NCBI GenBank assembly: GCA_023411215.1
Contig: JAEYOY010000065.1
Location: 1 to 64,000 of the forward strand
Source: Bacillota bacterium
GTDB taxonomy: Bacteria > Bacillota > Clostridia > Lachnospirales > Lachnospiraceae
Direction: 5' to 3'
DNA length: 64,000 nt
Position numbers and translations under genes: made by a program. The notes below the pieces were generated by a model. The model worked only from the letters and a program-made list of their open reading frames with translations, ran no database searches and was not told the DNA's origin. Shown piece by piece: positions 18,653 through 26,825 of this stretch; the stretch's first letter is position 1; the number at the start of each line of letters is the position of its first letter.

Positions 18653-18728
18653 TTACTATCCTGTTGCTGATGGCCAGCCCGGCTGCACGAATCGTTAGTC
18701 AACGTCGCCTGATCAGATTGTACTGTAG
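18636..18728 (-). promoter_or_regulatory. NiCo (czcD) riboswitch aptamer
   Basis: Read on the minus strand, the leader contains the conserved blocks of the NiCo/czcD motif in order: CTGATCAGGC, then TGCAGCCGGGCTG, then CAGCAACAG, then CTGTGGGACAG. They form a four-way junction: P1 from TCTG/CAGA, a P2 hairpin closed by ACG/CGT, P3 from GCTG-gccat-CAGC and P4 from ACAG/CTGT. NiCo RNAs bind Co2+ and Ni2+ cooperatively, and Fe2+ has been proposed as a physiological ligand. The ATPase gene starts about 90 nt downstream. Confidence 0.9.
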
Positions 18729-18956
18729 ATTGGCTCTAGAGCCTATGCAGTGCAAGGTGATTCCTATGCTTTATCTTATGCTTGGCGTACAATATGGTTA
18801 CAAAAGCGAAAGTAAAGGGTTAAATTTTCGATTCTTCGTACACTTTTACAATAGAAATCGGTCGAAATTTGAAGTATAATTTGATCTTGAATTCACATTT
18901 TTGTAATATTTACATAACAATACCGTTATACACGATTAAAGCTAGTTTATGAATCT

Positions 18957-19125
18957 GACATTTAATTATATGTATCAAGATTTGTGTACTAATGTAACAT
19001 TTTGATTATATGTTTCAAGATTTATCTACTATGGTTACATTTTGATTATATGTTTCAAGATTTGCCTACTAAGGTGACATTTTGATTATTGTAATGCTTC
19101 AAAATATATCTGTGAAGCTGACACT
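18957..19125. repeat. 40-bp tandem repeat, about four copies
   Basis: Units start at 18961, 19001, 19041 and 19081 with an exact 40-bp period. The shared segment TTTGATTATATGTTTCAAGA is followed by a variable TTTNNCTACTANNGTNACAT. The fourth unit is diverged, and a weak match precedes the first. It ends about 60 nt before a HAD hydrolase gene. There are no unique spacers, so it is not a CRISPR array. Confidence 0.9.
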
Positions 19126-19187
19126 TTAATTATTCTATTAGTGAAAATCTGATAAGTATGACTTTATTATCAACAGGAAGGATTTCT

Positions 19188-20006
19188 ATGAACTACGATT
19201 TATTATTCTTGGATGTAGATGGAACATTAAAACAGGAACCTAATGAGATTTCAGAAGGAAATAAAGAAGCAGTAATGCGTGCCTGCTGTGCCGGGAAGAA
19301 GGTTTTCATCGCTTCAGGCAGAAACAAAAAGCTGATTCTTAATACAATACACGAGCTACAACTCAATAATTACGACGATTCATACACCGTAGCATTGAAC
19401 GGAGCGCACATTATTGATAATCATTCCGGGAAGACACTTCATTCAGTGCCCATCAGCACTCAATTGACCTATCGCTTATTCCTGAAAGCATATGAGCTGG
19501 ATGTTTCCTGCCATGTATATACCGAAAATCTGGTGTATTTTAACTATAATGATATTCAGTATGATTGGTATAAAAAAGGAGGCTGTGATTGCAGGTTAGT
19601 TGATATGGGAAGTCCCGATCTCGGTTTGGAGGAAGCTCCTCTAAAATTCTTTGTAACAAGTCAGAACAAAGATCAACTGGAATGTTTTAAGAGAGAAATG
19701 CACGAAGCAACAAAGCAGGACTTAAATGCTGAATTCTCAAGTGATTATTCCTTAGAATACACTTCAATTCATGCAAGCAAAGGGTTAGGAATGGAATATA
19801 TCTGTAACTTATTCGGAAAATCCACCTCAGAAGCAGTTGCTGCAGGTGACGGAGAAAACGATATATCAATGCTTACAAGGGCAGGCCTTGGAATTGCCAT
19901 GCAGAATGCAATGGATAGCGTAAAAGCAATAGCTGATACCGTAACAGAACGGACTTGTAGTGAAGACGGTGTAACAGAAATTATTCATAAATTTTTATTA
20001 GTATAA
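19188..20006 (+). CDS. Cof-type HAD-superfamily phosphatase
   Basis: This is a cytoplasmic HAD phosphatase of the Cof/YidA type (272 aa), which typically dephosphorylates sugar phosphates or other small metabolites. Motif I is LFLDVDGTL with the two catalytic aspartates near residues 8-10, motif II is IASGRN, and motif IV is AAGDGENDISML. The ATG at 19188 follows AGGAAGG by 6 nt; an upstream in-frame ATG at 19158 lacks a site. It is a lone plus-strand gene with a 40-bp tandem repeat ahead and a terminator hairpin after. The substrate is unknown. Confidence 0.92.
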   Translation: MNYDLLFLDVDGTLKQEPNEISEGNKEAVMRACCAGKKVFIASGRNKKLILNTIHELQLNNYDDSYTVALNGAHIIDNHSGKTLHSVPISTQLTYRLFLKAYELDVSCHVYTENLVYFNYNDIQYDWYKKGGCDCRLVDMGSPDLGLEEAPLKFFVTSQNKDQLECFKREMHEATKQDLNAEFSSDYSLEYTSIHASKGLGMEYICNLFGKSTSEAVAAGDGENDISMLTRAGLGIAMQNAMDSVKAIADTVTERTCSEDGVTEIIHKFLLV

Positions 20007-20010
20007 ATCC

Positions 20011-20062
20011 AAAGGTGCTATCGTACTAGCGGTTATTCAACCGGCAGTGCGACAGCACCTTT
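20011..20062 (+). terminator. Terminator-like foldback after the HAD gene
   Basis: AAAGGTGCT and AGCACCTTT face each other with ATCGTACT / AGTGCGAC also largely paired. It starts 5 nt after the stop. The right arm GCGACAGCACC matches the GCGACAGCCCC family seen at 6061 and 61110. Confidence 0.75.
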
Positions 20063-20123
20063 GTTATATCATTTCTGTGTAGGATTTTAGTAAAACTAAT
20101 ATGTGATAAACATCACTAACGTG

Positions 20124-20159
20124 AAAAGGGCGCCGCACACTAAGTGCGACAGCCCTTTT
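20124..20159. terminator. Bidirectional terminator at the EamA gene end
   Basis: AAAAGGGC and GCCCTTTT enclose GCAC-ACTAA-GTGC, with T-runs in both directions. It lies 17 nt after the minus-strand stop at 20176. The inner GTGCGACAGCCC again matches the foldback family. Confidence 0.8.
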
Positions 20160-20175
20160 GGTTTTTCTTATGCAA

Positions 20176-21123
20176 CTATTCTGTAGTATTTATCTCTTCT
20201 GTAATAACCAGATCCTTTGTCGGAAGCAATTCAGGGGTATTGGTACTCCTAATTTTAAACAGAAAACTTAATTTTGTTTCTGATATGATAATAGCGACAA
20301 AGATTAAAAAAAATCCAATGAATACGCGGGTCGTAATCACCTCGTTATAGAATAGAACAGAAAACATTACTCCAAAGACAGCTTCCAAACTCATTATAAT
20401 CGCTGCAGGAGCCGGATGAGTATATTTCTGACCGACATTCTGTAGCAACAGTGCTACTGCGGTTGCAAATACAGCTAGATAGACAAGACCGATCATTGAA
20501 TCAGTGCTCCAATTTGTTGGGATATCTTCAAATAGCAGTCCTATGATCCATGAATAAATTGCTGCATATCCAAATTGCAAGATCGTTAATAGAATCGGAT
20601 CTCTCTTCCCCGAGAACTTTGCCACTGCTACAATATGAATCGCATAAAAAACACCACTGACCAGAGTCAGCCCGTCTCCCATTCTGATCGATAGATCGCC
20701 ATTCAGAGATACCAATCCTATACCAACGATACTGATAAAAGCCGCAATAATATTAAAACCATCCGGCCTCTTCTTGTCCACCGGCCAGAAGAAAAAAGGA
20801 ACCAGCACACAGTAAATTGCTGTAAGGAACGCATTCTTTCCCGGTGTAGTATCGGTTATACCGATGGTCTGCAGGCTATAAGCAATAAAAAGTAAAGTAC
20901 CGAGAATACCTCCTTTGAGAAAATACTCCTTATTCAGTTTCCTTAACCGTTTATGGAAAAAGATGCAAAGAAGAAAACCTCCGATTGTGAAGCGAAAGGC
21001 TAACAGCATATGAGGCTGTATTACATCCATCGAACTTTTCACTACTAGAAACGAGCTACCCCAGATTAATGTTGCAATAAATAATGCAATCTTCGCTGCT
21101 ATAGCGTGCTTTTGATTGTTCAT
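20176..21123 (-). CDS. EamA-family (DMT) transporter
   Basis: This is a predicted inner-membrane drug/metabolite exporter with about ten transmembrane helices in two EamA repeats (315 aa). Repeat 1 contains LIWGSSFLVVKSS and repeat 2 starts around GDGLTLVSGVFYAIHIV. The start MNNQKHAIAAK is chosen because AGGA lies 6 nt upstream; an in-frame start five codons earlier has no site. The C-terminal tail ends in TKDLVITEEINTTE. The substrate cannot be told from sequence, and the neighbours do not suggest one. Confidence 0.88.
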   Translation of the reverse strand: MNNQKHAIAAKIALFIATLIWGSSFLVVKSSMDVIQPHMLLAFRFTIGGFLLCIFFHKRLRKLNKEYFLKGGILGTLLFIAYSLQTIGITDTTPGKNAFLTAIYCVLVPFFFWPVDKKRPDGFNIIAAFISIVGIGLVSLNGDLSIRMGDGLTLVSGVFYAIHIVAVAKFSGKRDPILLTILQFGYAAIYSWIIGLLFEDIPTNWSTDSMIGLVYLAVFATAVALLLQNVGQKYTHPAPAAIIMSLEAVFGVMFSVLFYNEVITTRVFIGFFLIFVAIIISETKLSFLFKIRSTNTPELLPTKDLVITEEINTTE

Positions 21124-21273
21124 ACCGTGTCCTACCAAGCTTTCCTAAAGTGTAATCTAACGGATGCTTCTACATCCGTTTGCCTATTTTACCACAATTT
21201 GATTCATCCTTCAATCATAATTATGGTTATGTATTACCAAAACCTGTATATCACAGATTTTGGCATTGCCACT

Positions 21274-22035
21274 CTACGGGATGCGATGATTCCTTCTATT
21301 TCTGCTTGGATACATAGAAGGATATGGTAATATCTCAGGGTCATTTTTATCACATGGCATACAGCTCGACTGTCTGAAGCAGAGAAACCAGTCCAGACAG
21401 TATTGGTTTTCGTAGGTCCGCTCTACACGTTCCAGTGCTGCTCCGCAGGTTCCTGGTGGCGGAAGGATCACGTCATCACAGGGCAACCAATTTGCCGGAG
21501 TTGCTACCTTCTCACAATCCGCCTTCTGTAATGCCATGATAATTCTCATTATCTCTTGCATATTGCGGCCAGTGGAAGCTGGATAATAAAGAATTGTCCG
21601 GATCATTCCGGTGGGATCAATAATAAATACCGCCCTAACCGTTGCTGTTGTTGAATTATTCGGATGCAACATTCCGTACATTTTTGCAATATCCATAGAA
21701 ATATCTGCAATTAGCGGAAAGGTTACCTCCACATGCTTAATATCCTTCCACACCAATTCTCTTATCTTTCTAAGCCATGCAATATGGGAATAGATCGAAT
21801 CAATGGAAAGACCTACCAGCTCTGTATTCAAGGCTTTGAATTCATTGATCATAGATGCAAACGTCATAAATTCTGTGGTACAAACTGGGGTGAAGTCTGC
21901 CGGATGACTGAAGAGAACAACCCAACAGCCATAGTAATCTTGCGGGAAGTCTATCTCACCCTGAGTTGTAATCGCATGAAAGGCAGGTGCCATATCCCCT
22001 ATTAAGGGCATGCGGTAGCTCTTGTCTTCTTCCAT
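21274..22035 (-). CDS. Peroxiredoxin of the 1-Cys (Prx6) type
   Basis: This enzyme reduces peroxides through a peroxidatic cysteine, Cys52 in SHPADFTPVCTTEF. The Prx6-type marker PATTGRN-like segment appears as PASTGRNMQEIMR. The start at 22035 follows AGGAGG (AGGAGGTAGTT). At 253 aa it exceeds the usual ~220 aa; the C-terminus adds a Cys-containing tail (FRQSSCMPCDKNDPE) that ends in a basic, arginine-rich stretch. A CxxC in this tail could act in resolving or metal binding (inference). It suits an anaerobe coping with transient oxygen. Confidence 0.9.
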   Translation of the reverse strand: MEEDKSYRMPLIGDMAPAFHAITTQGEIDFPQDYYGCWVVLFSHPADFTPVCTTEFMTFASMINEFKALNTELVGLSIDSIYSHIAWLRKIRELVWKDIKHVEVTFPLIADISMDIAKMYGMLHPNNSTTATVRAVFIIDPTGMIRTILYYPASTGRNMQEIMRIIMALQKADCEKVATPANWLPCDDVILPPPGTCGAALERVERTYENQYCLDWFLCFRQSSCMPCDKNDPEILPYPSMYPSRNRRNHRIP

Positions 22036-22205
22036 AACTACCTCCTGTAAAAGCATCCTGTGATAAAATCCTGCCGGAATTAAAACAGCCGGAATTCGGA
22101 GTATTAACATTCAAAATCCTATCATCACATTGATGCCTTCTTATTATCTTGATATTATAAAGATATGTCACAGAACACTATCTGCTACCGGAATACGAAC
22201 AAATA

Positions 22206-22292
22206 CGGCTGTCCCAAAACGGATTCATTAGCATAGGACAGAGATATTGGTATCCCTTGCCTTTGCTAACAATGCATGTTTTGATACAGCCT
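22206..22292. repeat. Foldback element upstream of the peroxiredoxin region
   Basis: CGGCTGTCCCAAAAC at the left faces GTTTTGATACAGCC at the right, with an inner TTAGCA / TGCTAA pair. The ends resemble the GGCTGTCGC foldback family. It lies between the 4Fe-4S protein gene and the peroxiredoxin gene. Confidence 0.65.
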
Positions 22293-22340
22293 CTTACATT
22301 GATTTATTACTATTAATTTGATCTCGTTTTTTTGAAAGGT

Positions 22341-23111
22341 TTAATCCTCTAGAATTGCTCCGTCGGTACTAATGGTTATTACTCTCCAGGGTATCATGAC
22401 ACCGCTGTTCGCCATTGCAGACTTCACAGCATGAACGATACCTCCACAGCAAGGAACCTCCATACGGATTACTGTCAGGCTTTTAATGTCATTTGCTTTA
22501 AGAATCTGTGTCAGCTTCACGGAGTAATCTACTTCATCCAGCTTAGGACATCCAATCAGTGTAATTTTATTCTTCATAAACTGATGGAAATCACCAAAAG
22601 CATACGCGGTACAATCAGCAGCTATTAGTAAGTTTGCATTCTGAAAATAGGGTGCATTCGGAGGAACCAATTGTATCTGAACCGGCCATTGTCTCAACAT
22701 GGAAGGTGTCGTAGACGGTACTTCAAGCGGTGTCTGTGAAGCTGGCTGTGCCTCCTGTCTCTGTAAGCTCATCGCTCTTGAGCCGGGGCATCCACCACCG
22801 GAGAAGCCATTCTGATGAGCATGATGACCAGACTCCTCTTCCTTCTTACTATGTTTTGCTTCATCTGCCTTCTTCTTCTCGATATTACGCTTCACTTCCG
22901 CTTCATTATATTCCAATGCTTCTCTTTCTTCGAAGTTAATTGCGTTTGTCGGGCATACCGGAAGGCAATAACCAAGGCCGTCGCAATAGTCATCTCTAAG
23001 CAGCTTTGCTTTTCCATTAACTAAACCAATCGCTGATTCATGGCAGGCATTTACGCACAAACCACAACCATTGCACAATTCCTCGTCTATCTTAATTATT
23101 TTTCGTATCAT
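22341..23111 (-). CDS. 4Fe-4S dicluster protein with C-terminal CC domain
   Basis: The 256-aa protein starts with two ferredoxin clusters: CNGCGLCVNACH and CDGLGYCLPVCP. A charged, His- and Gly-rich linker follows (about residues 75-115), then a domain with IGCPKLDEVDY and a conserved VPCCGGIVHA near the C-terminus. Such proteins are widespread in anaerobic Firmicutes and are thought to move electrons or sense redox state; the specific partner is unknown. GGAGGATATGAA precedes the ATG. A promoter is visible at 23146-23173. Confidence 0.87.
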   Translation of the reverse strand: MIRKIIKIDEELCNGCGLCVNACHESAIGLVNGKAKLLRDDYCDGLGYCLPVCPTNAINFEEREALEYNEAEVKRNIEKKKADEAKHSKKEEESGHHAHQNGFSGGGCPGSRAMSLQRQEAQPASQTPLEVPSTTPSMLRQWPVQIQLVPPNAPYFQNANLLIAADCTAYAFGDFHQFMKNKITLIGCPKLDEVDYSVKLTQILKANDIKSLTVIRMEVPCCGGIVHAVKSAMANSGVMIPWRVITISTDGAILED

Positions 23112-23145
23112 TTCATATCCTCCATCGACGATCCTATTGTATCCT

Positions 23146-23173
23146 GTTATATTCTATCTCTCATTGTTTTCAA
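23146..23173 (-). promoter_or_regulatory. Promoter for the 4Fe-4S protein gene
   Basis: TTGAAA (23168-23173) and TATAAC (23146-23151) are 16 bp apart, about 35 nt upstream of the start codon. Confidence 0.5.
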
Positions 23174-23222
23174 TTACGTATTATCAACTTCTGTACCTAT
23201 TATATCGTCAATTATGGACATT

Positions 23223-23244
23223 GAATGTAGCCATGGCTACATTC
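23223..23244. promoter_or_regulatory. 22-bp perfect palindrome
   Basis: GAATGTAGCCA and TGGCTACATTC meet with no spacer. It overlaps the stop codon of the membrane-protein gene and sits 110 nt upstream of the 4Fe-4S protein gene. It could be an operator or a terminator stem; no T-run follows. Confidence 0.5.
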
Positions 23245-23692
23245 ATAAAAACAATATACTGAATGCTATAAGAAAAAATCCTCCTAGCAGAAAAGTGAAA
23301 CGATTTATTGCAAAACCTATCACAGCATGTTTATGAGAAACTCCGTCATTATTGGTGTTATTGTGTTCCTGTAAAATAGTCTGGAGAAGCCAATGATTTG
23401 CTGCTATATCACTCCTTGCCCCCCAACTGTTTAAGCCCTTACTAGATGAGCCCCCGTACATTATCATGAAAAGTCCTAATATAACAATAAGACAACCTGC
23501 ACTAAAGGCAGCATCCTGAATCTTATAATTGTTACGACTTGCAATCAAGTATGCAATCAAGAAGCTGACAGCTGCATAAATGAAACCTATGACCGAAAAA
23601 ATCATAGTTTTTATTAAAAATCTTTTACATTTAACCTTAAAATCTACTTCTTCCTCATCATAATTATAACCTTTCTTATTCCAAACCCCCAT
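23243..23692 (-). CDS. Predicted membrane protein of unknown function
   Basis: I do not recognise a family. The 149-aa product starts MGVWNKKGYNYDEEEVDFK and has four likely transmembrane helices, around residues 26-50, 58-78, and two close together near the C-terminus (AVIGFAINRFTFLLGGFFLIAFSILFL). Between them lies a soluble loop with SSKGLNSWGARSDIAANHWL. The start is chosen for the AAAGGCGGG upstream. It sits between tdk and the 4Fe-4S protein gene, same strand. Confidence 0.65.
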   Translation of the reverse strand: MGVWNKKGYNYDEEEVDFKVKCKRFLIKTMIFSVIGFIYAAVSFLIAYLIASRNNYKIQDAAFSAGCLIVILGLFMIMYGGSSSKGLNSWGARSDIAANHWLLQTILQEHNNTNNDGVSHKHAVIGFAINRFTFLLGGFFLIAFSILFL

Positions 23693-23855
23693 AAATACCC
23701 GCCTTTCGTATATGCTTAATAATACAATATACAATTATTTTAACATCTAATCGGATTAATGGCATTAGAAATACATTAAGAAATGTCAGCTTGATATATG
23801 TATTTATGAATCATATAGAAGATAATTTTGCACACTGTTTCGTTTTCTCGAATCA

Positions 23856-23915
23856 AAAGGCTCCTTATCACTCACACCATTAATTCTTTCAGCGTGTTTG
23901 CGAACAGGAGCCTTT
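23856..23915 (-). terminator. tdk terminator
   Basis: AAAGGCTCCT and AGGAGCCTTT are perfect 10-bp arms around a 36-nt loop that itself contains CACAC / GTGTG. A T-run follows in the minus direction. It begins 22 nt after the tdk stop. Confidence 0.85.
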
Positions 23916-23936
23916 CTATCTTATGATTTCGATAAT

Positions 23937-24524
23937 TTACTTTTCGCCTCGTTGTTCCTTCTGCTTTTCTATAAAGCATTGATAACACATGGCTGTATAG
24001 CAATCATTACCACCGATTAATATCTGCTCACCTTCCGTGATGATCTTTCCGTTCTGATCCAGTCGGACATTCACGGTTGCTTTTCTTCCACAGGAGCAGA
24101 TTGTCTTAATCTCGGTAATCGAATCTGCTATCTCCATCAGACGTTTACTTCCAGGAAACATTTTGGTACGAAAGTCTGCACGAAGACCAAAGCATAGCAC
24201 CGGGATATTATAATCAATTACCAACATAGATAACTGATTCACCTGTTCCTCGGATAAAAACTGACTTTCATCAGCGATGATAACATCCACCTGGGATGCT
24301 AATCTTTGAAAGCTTTGATAGATATCCTCTTCCGGCGGAAATACATAAGCAGGTGAAGACAGCCCCGCGCGGGACTTTACTACACCCACACCATCTCTGC
24401 TGTCGATCTGTGGCTTAATCAGCCACACTCTCATTCCTCGTTCTTCATAATTGAACTTCGTAATTAATGCCTGGGCTGTCTTAGAGCTTCCCATCACACC
24501 GTATTTGAAATATAATTTTGCCAT
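23937..24524 (-). CDS. tdk: Thymidine kinase
   Basis: Type II thymidine kinase phosphorylates thymidine in the pyrimidine salvage pathway. The 195-aa protein has the P-loop GVMGSSKT, the Walker B-like VIIADESQFL, and paired zinc cysteines in TICSCGRKA and AMCYQCF. Length and order fit the family. It lies just downstream of a nucleoside importer, which fits nucleoside salvage, though the two have separate transcripts by position of the repeats between them. Confidence 0.95.
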   Translation of the reverse strand: MAKLYFKYGVMGSSKTAQALITKFNYEERGMRVWLIKPQIDSRDGVGVVKSRAGLSSPAYVFPPEEDIYQSFQRLASQVDVIIADESQFLSEEQVNQLSMLVIDYNIPVLCFGLRADFRTKMFPGSKRLMEIADSITEIKTICSCGRKATVNVRLDQNGKIITEGEQILIGGNDCYTAMCYQCFIEKQKEQRGEK

Positions 24525-24596
24525 ATTATTTACGATACCTACCTATCATTAATTTGTGTCCTGTGAATTCTTTATACTTAGGGGTTACTCCAATCC

Positions 24597-24674
24597 GGAA
24601 GAACGAGGAGTTCACTCCAATGTGCGAATTTCGAAGCCCCAACAATAGAATGCATGCTTTACGAGCTTTCTATC
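24597..24674. repeat. Decayed copy of the 2391 repeat module plus an AATAGAAAG element
   Basis: 24597-24637 matches the second hairpin of the 2391 array at 34 of 41 positions, including GGAAGAAC, AGGAGTTC and TCCAATG. Directly after it, 24641-24674 is an AACAATAGAA / CTTTCTAT inverted repeat. The region fills the gap between tdk and the nucleoside permease genes. Confidence 0.7.
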
Positions 24675-24714
24675 ATCTTGAGTAATGCGATATTGCATTT
24701 TCAATTTCACCTTA

Positions 24715-25680
24715 TTAGCGTGTACTCTTATCGTAAGGAATACCCTCTGCCTTGGGTGCTCTTGATTTCTTAGAGGTAAAGACAAGAACTATCATGGTTG
24801 CAATGTAAGGCAGCATCTTGTAAAAGGCCTGATTAAGCTCCAGCTTATGGAGGAAAGGAATTAATGCCACCGAATAAGCCAAGGTTCTTAGGAATGCAAA
24901 GAACATTGCTGCAAATAGAATTCTCCAAGGCTTCCACTGGCCAAAGATCATTACCGCTAAAGCAAGGAAACCAAAGCCGGCTACACCGGTATGTCCGTTT
25001 ACATTACCATCCATAACTCCTACCGAATAGAAGAAACCTCCGACACCACCAAGGATACCGGATAATCCTACTCCATAGTATCTCATGCGATGTACATTGA
25101 TACCAACGGAGTCAGCTGCATGAGGATGCTCGCCACAAGCACGCAGACGAAGACCGAATTTCGTCATATAGAAGATGATTACAGAGATAACTAACAATAA
25201 TAAACCGATGTAAACAGTAATATAGGTGTTCTTAAAGAACATATCTCCCAGCAAAGGAATCTTACTTAAGCCAGGTACTTCTCTAATATAGAAGTTTATA
25301 CTAGTAGTAATACCGTCACTGTTAAACTTCATCTTTGAAAAAAGTAAGATAACAGCAGGGATTAACATATTTAATGCCGTTCCTGATATCGTCTGGTCAG
25401 CTTTCATATTGATTGCAGCAAAAGCCAAAAGCATGGAATAGAGAACTCCTGCAATAGCTGCTACAAGCATACCAACTAGCAGAACGAACTGAGGATGCAT
25501 TCCGGTCCCTTGAATGAAATAAACAGTAAGGCAACCAAAGAATGCACCAAATAACATAATACCTTCCAGAGCAATATTAATGACGCCGCTTCGCTCACTG
25601 AACATACCGCCGAGAGCTACTAATAATAAAGGAATTGCTACAGGAAGCATATTTTGAATCAAATAAAATAATGTATCCAT
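24715..25680 (-). CDS. Nucleoside ABC transporter, permease 2
   Basis: This is the second membrane subunit of a BMP-type nucleoside importer (321 aa, about eight to nine helices). It belongs to the BPD_transp_2 family: SERSGVINIALEGIMLFGAF is the usual N-terminal signature and RLRACGEHPHAADSVGINV is the coupling-loop region. It starts 2 nt after the first permease gene, which implies translational coupling. NupC/YufQ-type proteins are the closest known functional counterparts. Confidence 0.9.
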   Translation of the reverse strand: MDTLFYLIQNMLPVAIPLLLVALGGMFSERSGVINIALEGIMLFGAFFGCLTVYFIQGTGMHPQFVLLVGMLVAAIAGVLYSMLLAFAAINMKADQTISGTALNMLIPAVILLFSKMKFNSDGITTSINFYIREVPGLSKIPLLGDMFFKNTYITVYIGLLLLVISVIIFYMTKFGLRLRACGEHPHAADSVGINVHRMRYYGVGLSGILGGVGGFFYSVGVMDGNVNGHTGVAGFGFLALAVMIFGQWKPWRILFAAMFFAFLRTLAYSVALIPFLHKLELNQAFYKMLPYIATMIVLVFTSKKSRAPKAEGIPYDKSTR

Positions 25681-25682
25681 TC

Positions 25683-26825
25683 CTACGCCTCCTTACCTTT
25701 CTTTGTATTGTCTGTCAGATTTTTTATTTCCTGTCGATTCTCTCTTCTCCGTTTTATAAATCTTGCAAAGGTAGCATTCATGATTAATGCGAAGGCGGAG
25801 AAATAAATAATTACTGCGATAACGACATCTATAATCTCCGGCTTATAACCAAGTAAGCTGGCTAATGTACCGCCTCTTCCGATATGTGATATGAATAAGG
25901 CCGAGAAGATGGTTCCAATCGGATTCGCAAAACCGAGTAATGCAACCGCAATACCGTTAAAGCCAGCAGAGGCAATAACACTGATCGGCTCATAGGTCAT
26001 ACTGCTTCCCGCAATGGTAGAGGGTGCAAGAATAGCAAAAGCACCACCAAGGCCGGAAAGTGCACCGGCGATTACCATGGTTAAAATGGTATTTCTCTTA
26101 TCATTCATACCGGCATACTTACTGGCAAACTTATTTAATCCAGTTGCCTTAAGCTCGTAACCGAAGGTAGTTTTATTCAGCGTAATATGCAAAAGGATAG
26201 CAATCACAATCGCTATAATGATAGCTATATTCGCATTGGAATAAGGAATTCCAAGTGATGGTATCTGCGAGGATGTCGGCAGATAAGCTGTTCTTGTCTT
26301 AGTGGATATATACATGACTGAATTACCCTGAACCAGCATATCCACCAGATACATTCCAATATAGTTGAACATGATCGAGGTAATAACTTCATTTACATTA
26401 AATAACGCCTTCAGTATACCGGGAATAAAGCCCCAGATCATACCTCCGATCAAGCCTGCAAGAACACATACCAGCCAATGAATGGAAGCTGGCATCGGCC
26501 ACATAAAGCCAACGTATAATGCAAAGAACATACCCATGGTATATTGGCCGGAGGAACCTATGTTGAATAAGCCCATCTTGAAAGCAAAGCCAACACTTAA
26601 ACCGGTCATTAAAATTGGCGTTGCATAATAAAGTACATCACCAAGTCTGGAAAATCCACCAAACAAAACCCTTCCAAAGCCGGCAAAGGAATTTGCGGGA
26701 AGAGCTACAATCATGATAATAAAGCCGAATACCAGACCCAATGCGATTGCTAACAGTGCGGCCGTAAAGGAGGAGAAGCCTTTGGTCTTTGTAATACTCT
26801 TCACTGAAAATTTATCACTGCGCAT
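25683..26825 (-). CDS. Nucleoside ABC transporter, permease 1
   Basis: This is the first membrane subunit of the same importer (380 aa). The start MRSDKFSVKS follows AGGAG by 7 nt and overlaps the end of the ATPase gene by 11 nt; the longer open frame upstream lies inside that gene and is rejected. Features include the family segment KMGLFNIGSSGQYTMGMFFALYVG and a coupling loop around ELKATGLNKFASKYAGMN. It resembles NupB/YufP proteins. Confidence 0.9.
   Translation of the reverse strand: MRSDKFSVKSITKTKGFSSFTAALLAIALGLVFGFIIMIVALPANSFAGFGRVLFGGFSRLGDVLYYATPILMTGLSVGFAFKMGLFNIGSSGQYTMGMFFALYVGFMWPMPASIHWLVCVLAGLIGGMIWGFIPGILKALFNVNEVITSIMFNYIGMYLVDMLVQGNSVMYISTKTRTAYLPTSSQIPSLGIPYSNANIAIIIAIVIAILLHITLNKTTFGYELKATGLNKFASKYAGMNDKRNTILTMVIAGALSGLGGAFAILAPSTIAGSSMTYEPISVIASAGFNGIAVALLGFANPIGTIFSALFISHIGRGGTLASLLGYKPEIIDVVIAVIIYFSAFALIMNATFARFIKRRRENRQEIKNLTDNTKKGKEA

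Noticed and set aside
18957..19125. CRISPR-like array
   Set aside because: The 40-bp units are contiguous without unique spacers, and no cas genes are present.
20102..20117. TGTGA-TAAACA-TCACT, a further Crp-like site
   Set aside because: It lies between two convergent gene ends with no promoter to control.
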